Shown: positions 8,526 to 17,314, numbered from the stretch's first letter. The stretch: DNA of 64,000 nt from Avipropionibacterium sp050157065 (GCA_050157065.1 CP189573.1); one strand, 5' to 3'. The notes: generated by a model not told the origin, from the letters alone. A program made the numbers and translations.

Positions 8526-8993
8526 TCACCGATCGGCGCCGGCGGCCTCGGACAGCACCAGCAGGGTGCGCCAGGGGTCCCGGACCTCCAGGCCACGATC
8601 GGTCCGCCGGGTGGTGCGACCGGCGGTGCGGAGTCGGTCCTCGACCGCACCGAGCCCCTCGCCCGGAGGGAGCTCGATGTCGACGCTGCCCAGCCCGAGG
8701 GTGTTGCGGCGCGGCCCGACACCGGTGGAGTTCCAGGTGTTCATCGCCATGTGGTGGTGGTAGCCGCCCGCCGAGACGAACAGCGCCGACCGGCCCAGCC
8801 TCGCGGTCGACTCGAAACCGAGCTCGTCGACGTAGAACGCCCTCGCGGTCTCGACGTCGCCGACCTGCAGGTGGACGGTCCTGAGCGTGACCATGCCCAT
8901 CGCCAGCCCCGCGGGCAGCAGGTCGGTCGCCGGACGACCGGTGATGGCCTCGTGGTTGCGCGATGAGGTGGCGGCGTCGGCGGTCAGGGTCAT
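8526..8993 (-). CDS. VOC family protein, one-domain (glyoxalase/extradiol dioxygenase fold)
   Basis: 155 residues. The segment 'LRTVHLQVGDVETARAFYVDELGF' type opening and 'GGYHHHMAMNTW' match the second half of bacilli/actinobacterial two-domain VOC proteins related to catechol-2,3-dioxygenase (CatE-like). Here only that C-terminal half is present, preceded by about 30 residues that resemble the interdomain linker ('DLLPAGLAMG'). It may be a natural single-domain form or a truncation. A MarR-type inverted repeat lies 67-89 bp upstream, suggesting induction by an electrophile or quinone, as for relatives (inference). Confidence 0.75.
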   Translation of the reverse strand: MTLTADAATSSRNHEAITGRPATDLLPAGLAMGMVTLRTVHLQVGDVETARAFYVDELGFESTARLGRSALFVSAGGYHHHMAMNTWNSTGVGPRRNTLGLGSVDIELPPGEGLGAVEDRLRTAGRTTRRTDRGLEVRDPWRTLLVLSEAAGADR

Positions 8994-9059
8994 GTCGTCC
9001 TCCAGGTGGTGGGTGCCCGGCGGCCGCGGGAGCCGCCGGGCGGAAGTGCCTCATGGAGG

Positions 9060-9082
9060 ACAACTAAGTTGTCAGTACAACT
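9060..9082. promoter_or_regulatory. Overlapping inverted repeats, MarR-like operator
   Basis: ACAACT-A-AGTTGT (9060-9072) and AGTTGT-CAGT-ACAACT (9067-9082) share a half-site, giving three half-sites in 23 bp upstream of the VOC gene and just after the peptidase gene stop. The arm sequence and spacing resemble operators of the MarR/DUF24 class. No cognate regulator gene is adjacent. Confidence 0.55.
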
Positions 9083-9101
9083 ATTCCCTACCGGACGCCG
9101 G

Positions 9102-10016
9102 TCAGCGCTGGTACGCCCAGTGCCACGGCTCGCCGCCGACGTCGTCGTTGAAGCCGTAGCTCGGCGCGTTGGCGTTCAGCCAGTTGTACTTGGTCGACCC
9201 GTACGGGGCGACCGCGATGTCACAGGCCAGGCCCCAGCCGTGGTTCGAGGTGCCGGGTCGGGCCGCCAGGTTGCCGCGACCGGCCTGGTACTCGTTCCAC
9301 AGGTAGACCTGCTGGTCGTAGGTGCGGTACGCCGACATGCTGCCCGAGATCGGCAGGTTGATGCCGAACCGGCCGCGGAACGCGGAGTTCAGTCGCTTGA
9401 AGTCGTCGATGCAGTACGTCGACATCCGCCAGTTGCCGAAGCCGACGTGGGCGAGCGCCGAGGACGGCATCCGACCGTTGGTGTAGGTGCCCTTGGGGTT
9501 CGGACCCCGGCCGCCACCGCCACCACTGCTGGCGCCCATCAGCTTGCCCCAGGTCTGCGCCCCGACGATCCCGTCCTTGGTCAGGCCGTGCCTGCCCTGG
9601 TAGTCCTTCACCTTCGCCTCGGTCGCCGGGCCGAACTCGCCGTCCCACGACAGGCCGCCAAGCTTCACCTGCAGGCCCTTCACGACGCGGCCGGAGCTGC
9701 CCCGGCGGACCACGTCGAGCAACCGTGCCCAGGTCTGCGGGCCGACGATGCCGTCCTTCTCCAGGCCCTTGGAGCCCTGGAAGCTGACGACGGCGTTGTG
9801 CGTGTCGGGGCCGAAGGAACCGTCGATCGTGATGCCCAGCCGGGCCTGGATGTACTTCACGTTGCCGCTCCGGGGAACCCCCTTCTTGGCAACCGGGAAG
9901 CCGGAGGTGGCGGAGGTGGGGAGACTGGCGTGCGAGGCCGGAGCGACGACTCCGGCGCCCAGCACTCCGGCGCCCAGGGCAGCAGAGCCCAGGAGCAGCG
10001 ATCGACGGTTGAACAT
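9102..10016 (-). CDS. Secreted D,D-carboxypeptidase-like protein with two peptidoglycan-binding domains
   Basis: 304 residues exported to the wall. The N-terminus 'MFNRRSLLLGSAALGAG' has a twin-arginine-like signal ending near 'ASHA' (about residue 30). Two PG_binding_1 repeats follow (about 50-105 and 110-160), each ending 'DGIVG-QTW'. The C-terminal peptidase M15/VanY-like domain has 'SNHGWGLACDIA' and 'EPWHWAYQ', which carry the expected zinc-ligand His/Asp/His. The protein likely trims D-Ala-D-Ala stem peptides or an L-Ala-D-Glu bond; family members differ. AAGGA precedes the ATG. The 10017-10196 spacer has a plausible -10 (TAGCGT) but no gene. Confidence 0.9.
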   Translation of the reverse strand: MFNRRSLLLGSAALGAGVLGAGVVAPASHASLPTSATSGFPVAKKGVPRSGNVKYIQARLGITIDGSFGPDTHNAVVSFQGSKGLEKDGIVGPQTWARLLDVVRRGSSGRVVKGLQVKLGGLSWDGEFGPATEAKVKDYQGRHGLTKDGIVGAQTWGKLMGASSGGGGGRGPNPKGTYTNGRMPSSALAHVGFGNWRMSTYCIDDFKRLNSAFRGRFGINLPISGSMSAYRTYDQQVYLWNEYQAGRGNLAARPGTSNHGWGLACDIAVAPYGSTKYNWLNANAPSYGFNDDVGGEPWHWAYQR

Positions 10017-10196
10017 CGGGGGAATCCTTTCGCGGAGGAATACGGCAGGGCCCGCGCGCGGGTACGGGATCGCACCCCGGTTGTGGCCTCGGTGGCGACG
10101 CTAGTGACCCGCCGGGCCACCCTCGTCCGACTCGCGTTGCCGCTTGCGGCAGGTCGACCGCGAGCCCTGGTCCGGCGACCCCGCGTCCCTCCCCGG
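10017..10196. other. 180-bp spacer between purK and peptidase gene
   Basis: No gene is supported. On the minus strand a TAGCGT box about 85 nt before the peptidase ATG could be its -10 element. The GC-rich leader can fold but I could not match it to a named riboswitch. Confidence 0.3.
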
Positions 10197-11414
10197 TCAG
10201 GTGCCGATGGTTCCCATCAGGTAGTCGGCAGCATGGTGGGCCCGCTTGCGGACCTGCTCGAGGTCGTCACCGAAGCAGCTGACGTGACCGACCTTGCGGC
10301 CGGGCCGGACCTCCTTGCCGTAGAACTCGACGCGGAGCCGACGGTCCCGGGCGAAGCTGTGCAACAACGCCGACGGCAGGTCGGCGACACTGCCGCCGAG
10401 GACGTTGCACATCACGGTCCAGCGCTGTCGCGGCGTCGGGTCGCCCAACGGCAGGTCGAGCACCGCCCGCAGGTGGTTCTCGAACTGCGAGGTGTGCGCC
10501 CCGTCGATCGACCAGTGGCCGGTGTTGTGCGGCCGCATCGCCAGTTCGTTGACCACCACCGACCCGTCGCGGCGCTCCATCAGCTCGACGGCCAGCACGC
10601 CGATCACGTCGAGCTCGTGGGCCAGTCGCAGGGCGAGCTGTTGGGCGGCCACGGCCTGGTCTGGGGTGAGTCCGGGGGCCGGGGTGACGGTCTCGACGCA
10701 GATCCCGTCGCGCTGCACCGACTCCGAGATCGGGTAGGCGACGGCCTGCCCGGACGGGGACCGGACGACCAGCGCCGACAGTTCGCGGGCGAAGTCGACG
10801 AACTCCTCGGCGACCAGCACCGCCCCGGCCGGCAGTCCGGCCAGGATGGCCGGAGCCTCGGCGGTGGCCCGCTCGGCCGAGTCGAGCTTCCACACGCCCT
10901 TGCCGTCGTACCCACCACGGGACGCCTTCGCGATCATCGGCCAGCCGTGCTCGTCACCGAAGGCGACCAGGTCGGCGACGCCGCCGACCACACGGTGCGC
11001 CGGGCACGGTGCCCCCAGTGCGGTCAGTCGTTCCCGCATCACGGCCTTGTCCTGGGCGTGCACCAGCGCGTCCGGTCCGGGCCGGACGGCGATGCCCTCG
11101 GCGGCCAGTCCCCGCAGGATGTCGGTGGGCACGTGCTCGTGGTCGAAGGTGACGACGTCGCAGCCGGCGGCGAAGGCCCGTACGGCGTCGGGGTCGGTGT
11201 GCTGCCCGATCGACACGTCGGCGAACACCTGGGCGGCGGACTCGCCGGGGTCGGTGGCCAACAGCCGCAGCTGGATCCCGAGCGGGATCGACGCGGTGTA
11301 CATCATCCGGGCGAGCTGGCCGCCGCCGATGATCCCGACGGTGTGGCGTCGGGGGCTGGCCAGCGGGTCCGGGGTCGTCCCGGCGGCCGCCGGTGCCTCA
11401 GGTGTGGTGGTCAC
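10197..11414 (-). CDS. purK: N5-carboxyaminoimidazole ribonucleotide synthase PurK
   Basis: ATP-grasp enzyme that carboxylates AIR to N5-CAIR, the substrate of PurE. About 405 residues. 'VGIIGGGQLARMM' opens the N-terminal domain; ATP-grasp segments include 'KASRGGYDGKGVW' and, near the end of the domain, 'VNELAMRPHNTGHWSID', diagnostic of PurK. A TTG codon at 11423 extends the frame by three codons but sits directly on a TAGGGT -10 box (11423-11428), so I choose GTG 11414, 9 nt downstream of the box. The GtrA gene lies 11 bp upstream on the same strand. Confidence 0.94.
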   Translation of the reverse strand: MTTTPEAPAAAGTTPDPLASPRRHTVGIIGGGQLARMMYTASIPLGIQLRLLATDPGESAAQVFADVSIGQHTDPDAVRAFAAGCDVVTFDHEHVPTDILRGLAAEGIAVRPGPDALVHAQDKAVMRERLTALGAPCPAHRVVGGVADLVAFGDEHGWPMIAKASRGGYDGKGVWKLDSAERATAEAPAILAGLPAGAVLVAEEFVDFARELSALVVRSPSGQAVAYPISESVQRDGICVETVTPAPGLTPDQAVAAQQLALRLAHELDVIGVLAVELMERRDGSVVVNELAMRPHNTGHWSIDGAHTSQFENHLRAVLDLPLGDPTPRQRWTVMCNVLGGSVADLPSALLHSFARDRRLRVEFYGKEVRPGRKVGHVSCFGDDLEQVRKRAHHAADYLMGTIGT

Positions 11415-11422
11415 GACCGGCA

Positions 11423-11428
11423 ACCCTA
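11423..11428 (-). promoter_or_regulatory. -10 box of purK
   Basis: TAGGGT on the minus strand, ending 9 nt before GTG 11414; its position argues against the TTG at 11423 as the start. Confidence 0.4.
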
Positions 11429-11968
11429 CCGGCCGGACTCCTCGGGGTGCTGCAGCCGGAAGATCACCGTACGCTGCACGATGAAGTTTGCCGTGGTGGC
11501 CACGCCCTGGGCGATCACGAACGCGATCACGTTCACCACCGGCACCGGGAGCGCCGCACCGTCGGGGGTGTTGAGTTGACTGAACAGCGGGAAGAGCACC
11601 GCGTACAGCCCGACCTGCACCACGAAGGTGATGCCGTACAGGATCATCGTGGCGAGGAACCGCTTGGTCGAGGCTTCCGCACGGAAGGTCCAGCGGCGGT
11701 TGATCGCGTACGCGGTGGCCGTGCCGGCGACGAAGGAGACCGCCTTGGCCGGGGTGTGGTCCCAGCCGAACACCAACATCAACAGGTTGAGCAGCCCGAA
11801 GTCGACGACCGCCGACAGGCAGCCGGTGATCACGAACCGGACGAGTTGCGTCGACAGCCGGTGGTGACGGTCGTCGGCCGGATGCGATCCACCGCCCTCG
11901 CCGGTCGGCTCCGGGGTGGTCGCGGCAGGGGTCACGCCGGGACTGTCGGATGCATCGGGCACTGGCAC
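11426..11968 (-). CDS. GtrA family membrane protein
   Basis: 180 residues with four hydrophobic segments in the GtrA pattern: 'QLVRFVITGCLSAVVDFGLL', 'AVSFVAGTATAYAINRRWTF' and two further helices. GtrA-like proteins help move or flip polyprenol-linked sugars, often for wall polysaccharide or teichoic acid decoration; the partner here is unknown. The Pro/Gly-rich first 40 residues are cytoplasmic. GTG 11968 lies exactly 7 nt after TACCCT (11975-11980), which decides the start. The stop is close to the purK promoter. Confidence 0.82.
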   Translation of the reverse strand: MPVPDASDSPGVTPAATTPEPTGEGGGSHPADDRHHRLSTQLVRFVITGCLSAVVDFGLLNLLMLVFGWDHTPAKAVSFVAGTATAYAINRRWTFRAEASTKRFLATMILYGITFVVQVGLYAVLFPLFSQLNTPDGAALPVPVVNVIAFVIAQGVATTANFIVQRTVIFRLQHPEESGR

Positions 11969-11974
11969 CCCGAC

Positions 11975-11980
11975 AGGGTA
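11975..11980 (-). promoter_or_regulatory. -10 box of GtrA gene
   Basis: TACCCT on the minus strand, 7 nt before GTG 11968; leaderless arrangement. Confidence 0.45.
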
Positions 11981-12041
11981 CGTGCCCGGCGCCGCCGACC
12001 GCGCCACCCGATGCGGATCGGTCCGGTCGTGCCGTTGCGAT

Positions 12042-13214
12042 TCAGGCGAGGCGGACGCTGCTGGGCGTGGCGTAGTCGGCGGCGACGTCGGCCACCTGGG
12101 CCTGCACGGCGTCGCCGCCATGGACCAGCACCCGGGTACGGAAACTGAACGGCCCCTGCGGCGCCGCAGCCGGCGGATAGTGCGCCTGGGTGATCTGCTG
12201 CACCATCGCGTACTTGCCCACCACGTTGGGGAACCCGTCGTTGTCCGGATGGTCGAGGACGCTGATGCCGTGCCACGGACCGTCGCCGACGCTGCGGTAC
12301 TGGGCGGCGTCGGCCCGCAGGTCGGGCAGGTCCTCGGGCGGGCCGGACGGCGCCTCCGGCGGGCGTCCGCCGCTGGGGCCAGACGCGTCGGTCCAGGCGG
12401 CACGGTAGCGGTCCTCGACCCGGTACACCCGCTCCGGGGTGGCGGCGTCGGCCGAGTTGGACACCCGGCCGGTCTCGGGGACGCCCATCGCCTCGGGGGT
12501 GCGCGCCATCAGCAGGAAGGGACCGTTCCCTTGGTCGGCGACCCGGGACACCTCGGAGTGGAAGTCGAGGAATCGTTGGTCGTCGTCGCTGAACCACCAG
12601 CGGATCGTGCGGACCTCGTCGGCGAACGCGTCGCCGTCGGAGGTGAGGTAGGTGAGGTCCTGCACGATTTCGCCGTACACCGCACCGGTGGTGACCCGCC
12701 GGAACCCGCGGTGCACCATCCGGCCGCCGGGCCCGTACGGCGGCTCGTCCCAGTCCGACCAGATGTTGGTCGCCCCGGCCTCGCTGTGCCCGCCGTAGCT
12801 GATGGCCAGACCGGTGTGGTGCGGGTGGTCGGCGGACCCCTGGCCACGGACGACACTGGCGCCGGTCGAACTGACCACGGGCCAGAAGTACGGGCGACGG
12901 CCGCCGGCGACCAGGTAGTCGGCGAAACGGGCACCGCCGACCTGCAGCACCACCCGGTCGAGCTTGACCACCGCCGACGCCGGATGGGCGGCCGTGGCCG
13001 GTTCGTCGGTCTCCTGGTAGCTCCGCGACTGCCCGGCCGACAGGTTACCGACCGCGATGAAGACGCCCTCACCGGTCAGCGGATCGGCCTGGACGGGCAG
13101 CACCTGTCCGCTGTCGGTGTCGCGTACGGCGGCCGGCACCGGACCGGGGCCGAAGGGTACGCGCACAAGTGGGGAACGGCGGGCCAGGTCTCCGGCCTCG
13201 ACGACGATGGTCAC
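12042..13214 (-). CDS. PmoA family protein (DUF6807)
   Basis: 390 residues matching the so-called PmoA family: an N-terminal beta-rich part followed by 'RPYFWPVVSSTGASVVRGQG', 'HPHHTGLAISYG' and 'SEVSRVADQGNGPF'. Despite the name there is no evidence of a methane mono-oxygenase role; genes of this family commonly accompany sugar dehydrogenases and isomerases in carbohydrate utilisation loci, and such genes occur 6 kb away. GTG 13214 has an AAGGGG-like site about 9 nt upstream. Function is unproven. Confidence 0.7.
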   Translation of the reverse strand: MTIVVEAGDLARRSPLVRVPFGPGPVPAAVRDTDSGQVLPVQADPLTGEGVFIAVGNLSAGQSRSYQETDEPATAAHPASAVVKLDRVVLQVGGARFADYLVAGGRRPYFWPVVSSTGASVVRGQGSADHPHHTGLAISYGGHSEAGATNIWSDWDEPPYGPGGRMVHRGFRRVTTGAVYGEIVQDLTYLTSDGDAFADEVRTIRWWFSDDDQRFLDFHSEVSRVADQGNGPFLLMARTPEAMGVPETGRVSNSADAATPERVYRVEDRYRAAWTDASGPSGGRPPEAPSGPPEDLPDLRADAAQYRSVGDGPWHGISVLDHPDNDGFPNVVGKYAMVQQITQAHYPPAAAPQGPFSFRTRVLVHGGDAVQAQVADVAADYATPSSVRLA

Positions 13215-13299
13215 GGTCAGTGCCCCTTGCTGTGGTCGGGTGTTGCGGTGAGCGTGTTCGAAGCTGCGACCCTAGCGTCACCCGGTCGGCGGCAACCGG

Positions 13300-14112
13300 T
13301 CAGCCCCAACGTGGTTCGCGCTTCTCGACGAAGGCGGCCACGCCCTCGACCCGGTCGGCGGAGCTGATCGCGTTCTCCCAGGCCCGCTCCTCGATCTGCA
13401 GGCCCTCGGCCAGTGGGAGGTCCAGCCCGTGCCGCATCGCGATCTTGGCCTGCCGCACCGCGACCGGCGAGCGCGACGCCAATCGGTCGGCCAACTCGGC
13501 GGCGACCGTACGGGCCGCGCCCGGCTCGGTCAGCCGGTCGACGATGCCGTACGACTTCGCCTCGGCCGCGTCGAGCTGGCGGCCGGTCAGGATGATGTCG
13601 GCCGCTGCGTTGTAGCCGAGTCGGCGGGTCAGCAGCTGGGTGCCGCCACCTCCGGGGACGATCCCGACGCCCACCTCCGGCAACCCGAAGGTGGCGGTGG
13701 TGGCGGCCACGATCAGGTCGCAGGCGAGCGCAAGCTCGAATCCGCCGCCCAAGGCGTACCCCTCCACGACCGCGACCACGGGCATCGGAAGCCCGAGCAC
13801 TCCGCGGTAGGCGGTGCGGGTGACCTGGCGCTGCTGCAGCAACTGTTCGGTGGACATGCCGCGCCGCTCCTTCAGGTCGGCGCCGACGCTGAACGCCTGG
13901 TCGCTGGTGCTGGTGAGCAGTACCACCCGGACCCGGTCGTCGTCGGTGAGCTCGGCACAGGCGGCACCGATCGCGCGGGCGTGGGCGGTGGAGATCGCGT
14001 TCAACGCCTCCGGCCGGTCCAGCACCAGTTCGGCGACGTGGTCCGACGGGCGCTCGAGGCGTACCGACCTTGGGGTCGTGGCAGCAGGGGGCGTGGCGTC
14101 ACGGGTGGTCAT
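13300..14112 (-). CDS. Enoyl-CoA hydratase/isomerase family protein
   Basis: Crotonase-fold protein, 270 residues. Oxyanion-hole segments are visible ('SVGADLKER' and 'ALGGGFELALACDLI'), as is 'EVGVGIVPGGGGTQLL', which carries the position of a catalytic Glu in hydratases, and the C-terminal 'FVEKREPRW'. It probably hydrates enoyl-CoA in fatty acid or branched-chain degradation. ATG 14112 is preferred over an in-frame GTG at 14127 because GAGGAG lies 7 nt before it. It overlaps the end of the PH-domain gene by 14 nt. Confidence 0.9.
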   Translation of the reverse strand: MTTRDATPPAATTPRSVRLERPSDHVAELVLDRPEALNAISTAHARAIGAACAELTDDDRVRVVLLTSTSDQAFSVGADLKERRGMSTEQLLQQRQVTRTAYRGVLGLPMPVVAVVEGYALGGGFELALACDLIVAATTATFGLPEVGVGIVPGGGGTQLLTRRLGYNAAADIILTGRQLDAAEAKSYGIVDRLTEPGAARTVAAELADRLASRSPVAVRQAKIAMRHGLDLPLAEGLQIEERAWENAISSADRVEGVAAFVEKREPRWG

Positions 14113-14626
14113 CGGATGGCTCCTCACGGGAGAACTGGGGGTTCGTGGACTCGAACAGCAGCTCGGTGATCTCGACGTGGACGCGCTCCACGTCGGGGAC
14201 GTCGGGCAGCACCACCGGGCCCTGGTCGGAGGCGGTGCGGATGTTGAGGGTGCCGCAACCCAGCACCCGGTCGACCAGGCCCCGTTCGTACGACACGTCG
14301 TTGATGCGGACCAGTGGCAGGTCGTGGCCGATCTGGTTGACGATGCCGCGCCGGGTGATGATCCGCCGGTTGGTGACGCTGAAGGTGGTGGTGAGCCAAC
14401 GCAGGAACGGGACGATCACCAACCAGACGACCAGCACCACCGCCACGACCACCACCACGATCCAGCCGATCGGCTGTGTCGCCGGCGGCAGCAGGGCCAA
14501 CGCGACGCCGACCAAGCCGCCGAGCAGGATGAGCAGCAGGGCCGGTCCGATCAGCCGCTTCGGATGGGTGCGCAGGTGCAGCGCCACGTACTCGCCGTCG
14601 CCGAGCAGTCGGTCCGGTAGTCCCAT
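14099..14626 (-). CDS. PH domain-containing membrane protein (bPH2/YdbS-like)
   Basis: 175 residues: a short N-terminal segment 'GEYVALHLRTHPKRLI', two transmembrane helices (about 25-75), then a bacterial PH domain with 'FSVTNRRIITRRG', 'IGHDLPLVRINDVSYERGL' and 'CGTLNI'. This organisation is common in actinobacteria; the role is unknown. I use ATG 14626; a GTG at 14644 is in frame. Its 3' end overlaps the enoyl-CoA hydratase start, so the two are probably coupled, although no functional link is obvious. Confidence 0.8.
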   Translation of the reverse strand: MGLPDRLLGDGEYVALHLRTHPKRLIGPALLLILLGGLVGVALALLPPATQPIGWIVVVVVAVVLVVWLVIVPFLRWLTTTFSVTNRRIITRRGIVNQIGHDLPLVRINDVSYERGLVDRVLGCGTLNIRTASDQGPVVLPDVPDVERVHVEITELLFESTNPQFSREEPSDDHP

Positions 14627-14757
14627 GACCAGCCATGCTTCCACGCGGGGCCGCGTGGGTCGAGAGTGCGGGGCGAGAGTGTGGGGTCGAGAGTCTGGAG
14701 GTCGTCACAGCTCACTGCTGGTCATCCCCGTGACTCCCACGGTTCACCCACCGGCCA

Positions 14758-14763
14758 TACCCT
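14758..14763 (+). promoter_or_regulatory. -10 box of Hsp70-like gene
   Basis: TACCCT, 8 nt before ATG 14771; leaderless arrangement. Confidence 0.4.
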
Positions 14764-14770
14764 TGCCGAC

Positions 14771-16262
14771 ATGGAAATCGGAGTCGACTTCGGCACGACC
14801 CGCACGATCGTGGCGGTGGTCGATCGCGGCAACTACCCGGTGATCAGCTTCACCGACGCCGAGGGCGACTCCCACGACCACGTCCCGTCCCTGGTCGCGC
14901 TGACCGATCAGGAGCTGCGGTACGGCTTCGACGCGCACACCGCCGGGCTCGCCGGTGCCCCGGTGTTGCGGTCGCTGAAGCGTCACCTGGCGTCCGCGTG
15001 GGTCCGTCCGGACACCACGGTCGCCCTGGGCGACCAGGAGTTCGGGGTGCTCGACCTGGTCACCGGCTTCCTGGCCCACCTGCTGACGGCGTTGCGGACG
15101 GCGTCCAACCTGGACGGCTGGGGTGACGACCCTCCGGCCACCATGGTCGCGGTCCCGGCGCACGCCCACAGTGCGCAGCGTTTCCTGACCCTGGAGGCGT
15201 TCCGGCGGGCCGGGTTCGGAATTCCGCGGCCTGGTCAACGAGCCGTCGGCGGCCGGGTTCGAGTACACCCATCGGCAACGCCGTACGGTGTCGTCGCGGC
15301 GGACCAAGGTGTTGGTGTACGACCTCGGTGGCGGCACCTTCGACGCCTCGCTGATCACCGTGGACGACGCCGCCCACCACGTCATCGCCTCCCGGGGTCG
15401 CCACGACCTCGGCGGCGACGACGTCGACCGGGCGATCGCCGACCTGGTGCTCGCCGAACTGGACGCTGAGGCGTCGGGCGTCGACGCCGCACTGTTGGAG
15501 CAGTGCCGGCTGGCCAAGGAGATGATCACCCCGCAGACCCGGCGGATCACCGTCGAGCACGACGACACCCCGGTCACGGTGCCGATCCACCGGGTCCGCG
15601 ATGCTGTCGCGCCGTTGGTCGAGCAGACCCTGGAGACGATGGCTCCGCTGGTGGACGGTACGGCGGATTCGCTGGACGACCTGGCCGGGATCTACCTGGT
15701 GGGCGGCGGGAGTGGCCTGCCGCTCGTGCCGCGGCTGCTCCGGGAGCGATTCGGGCGCCGGGTCCACCGGTCGCCGCATCCGGCCGCCTCGACCGCCATC
15801 GGGCTCGCGATCGCCGCCGACCCCGGGTCCGGGTACTCGCTGACCGACCGGACCGGCCGGGAGGTCGGCATCTTCCGTGAGGGTGCCGCGGGCGACCGGA
15901 TCGTGTTCGAGCCGCTGCTCCACCCCGACACCGTGCCCGGTGGCGCGCCGGTGGTCCACCGCTACCGGGCAGCTCATGACATCGGGTGGTTCCGGTACGC
16001 CGAGCGTGCCGGCGGGGTGGCGCCGGGCCGCGACACCGAGCTGATCCCGATCGGTGAGGTCCGGATGCCGTTCCGCCCGGAGCTGCAGCACCTCGACGAG
16101 ACCGAGCTGGCCGGGCTCCCGGTGACCCGTACCCACGCCGGGCCCCGGGTCGAGGAGAGCTGCACGGTGGGCGAGGACGGCCTGGTGACCGTGACGATCA
16201 CCGACCTCGACTCGGGCCACACCCGGACGGTGGAGCTCCGCGGCGGCTCGCCGGTTTCATGA
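14771..16262 (+). pseudogene. Hsp70/DnaK-like protein, broken by a one-base frameshift
   Basis: Two overlapping frames together encode one Hsp70-like ATPase. The first begins 'MEIGVDFGTTRTIVAVVD' (phosphate-1 motif) and loses homology after 'RRAGFG' near 15220; the second resumes with 'RGLVNEPSAAGFEYTHR', then 'VLVYDLGGGTFDASLI' (phosphate-2) and 'YLVGGGSGLPLVPRLL' (adenosine motif). Removing one T at 15222-15223 (inside GGAATTCC) restores a continuous 496-residue chain. It may be a real inactivating mutation, an assembly error or, less likely, recoding. The restored protein lacks the canonical substrate-binding and lid domains of DnaK, so it would be a non-classical Hsp70. A TACCCT box supports a leaderless ATG. 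Confidence 0.8.
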
Positions 16263-16266
16263 TCAA

Positions 16267-16298
16267 CAGGTCGTGATCAACGGGCGACCCGTGACCTG
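16267..16298. terminator. Nested hairpin between convergent genes
   Basis: CAGGTC (16267-16272) pairs with GACCTG (16293-16298) around an inner CGGG-cga-CCCG stem. It sits between the convergent Hsp70-like and ketopantoate-reductase-like genes and could terminate either; there is no T-tract. Confidence 0.4.
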
Positions 16299-16333
16299 CC
16301 ACCGGCCAGGGGGCAGGCCGAACCGCGGCACGA

Positions 16334-17314
16334 TCAGGCCGAGTCACGCACTCCCGGCCGATCGAGCAGGGTGGCGGCGTTGATCGACCGTGGTTCGGTG
16401 CCGGCCTTGGTCGCCGCCAGGAGTTCGTGGCACAACAGCTCGTTCGCGGGAGCGAGTTGATCATGTTCCCGGGCGAGCAGCACGATCTCGCCGTTGAGGT
16501 GGGCCACCTCGGTGTTGCCGGTGCCACGGGCCAGGCTCTGCCATGTCGATGACCCGGACTCGGGGACCTCGGCGAGCCGGTGGTACTGCATCAGGTCACC
16601 GCGTCGTGCCTGGGCCTCCTCCTCGGTCGCCACGTCGATGCCCAACCGGGCGAGCAGGTCGGCCGCCTCCGTACGGACGACCCGGGCGAGCTCCTTGGCG
16701 TCATCGCCGGGGATGCACAGGGCATCGATGGCGTTGCCCAGGTTGCCGATCAGCTTGCGGTACTTCCACCGCATGATGTCGGGGCGCGGCACCGAAGCGA
16801 AGCCGGCCTCGGTGAGTGCTGCGGCCACCGTCTCGGCGACCTTCGTCGTCCCGTGCGGGTAGCGGCCGACGTCGAGGATGCCGGGGACCGGATGGGCGTG
16901 CTGCCCGACCCGACCCGGCGACAGGTTCGTGGCCGGCAACATCACCCACATCCCCAACACCGAAGCGAAGTGACGCAACAGCACCCGTTCGTTGGCGACC
17001 CCGTTCTGGCCTGCGACCACGGTGATGGTGGGCGGTGCGACCGCGGCGAGCGCGGTGGCCACCTCGGTGGTGTGTTGACCCTTCACGGTGATGATCACCA
17101 CGTCGTCGTCGCGCCAGTCGAGCTCGTCGGGACAGCCGTACGACGGGAGCCGGAATCGTCGGCTGCCCGCGGCCGAGACCAGTTCCAACCCGTCGGCACC
17201 CAGGGCGGTGAGTTGATCACCCCGGGCGATCAGTGCGACCTCTTGACCTGACGCCGCCAGGTTGCCGCCGATGACGCCGCCGACCGCTCCGGCTCCGTAC
17301 ACCACGAATCGCAT
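16334..17314 (-). CDS. Ketopantoate reductase family protein (PanE/ApbA-like)
   Basis: 326 residues. Rossmann motif 'GAGAVGGVIGGNLAASG' at the N-terminus and 'RWKYRKLIGNLGNAIDAL' with the catalytic Lys of the family in the C-terminal helical domain. PanE reduces ketopantoate to pantoate with NADPH; many paralogues act on other 2-keto acids, and there is no panB or panC nearby, so the substrate is uncertain. AGAGGGA precedes the ATG. It stands alone between trpS and the Hsp70-like gene. Confidence 0.82.
   Translation of the reverse strand: MRFVVYGAGAVGGVIGGNLAASGQEVALIARGDQLTALGADGLELVSAAGSRRFRLPSYGCPDELDWRDDDVVIITVKGQHTTEVATALAAVAPPTITVVAGQNGVANERVLLRHFASVLGMWVMLPATNLSPGRVGQHAHPVPGILDVGRYPHGTTKVAETVAAALTEAGFASVPRPDIMRWKYRKLIGNLGNAIDALCIPGDDAKELARVVRTEAADLLARLGIDVATEEEAQARRGDLMQYHRLAEVPESGSSTWQSLARGTGNTEVAHLNGEIVLLAREHDQLAPANELLCHELLAATKAGTEPRSINAATLLDRPGVRDSA

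Noticed and set aside
10017..10196. Possible c-di-AMP (ydaO-type) riboswitch before a cell-wall hydrolase gene
   Set aside because: Such riboswitches precede wall hydrolases in actinobacteria, but the conserved closing stem and loop sequences are not found in the right order here.
9006..11579. Very long plus-strand frame (857 codons)
   Set aside because: Antisense of the peptidase and purK; no recognisable domain. High-GC third-position shadow.
15211..15240. Programmed ribosomal frameshift in the Hsp70-like gene
   Set aside because: No slippery heptamer, internal ribosome site or stimulatory structure is evident; mutation or sequencing error is simpler.
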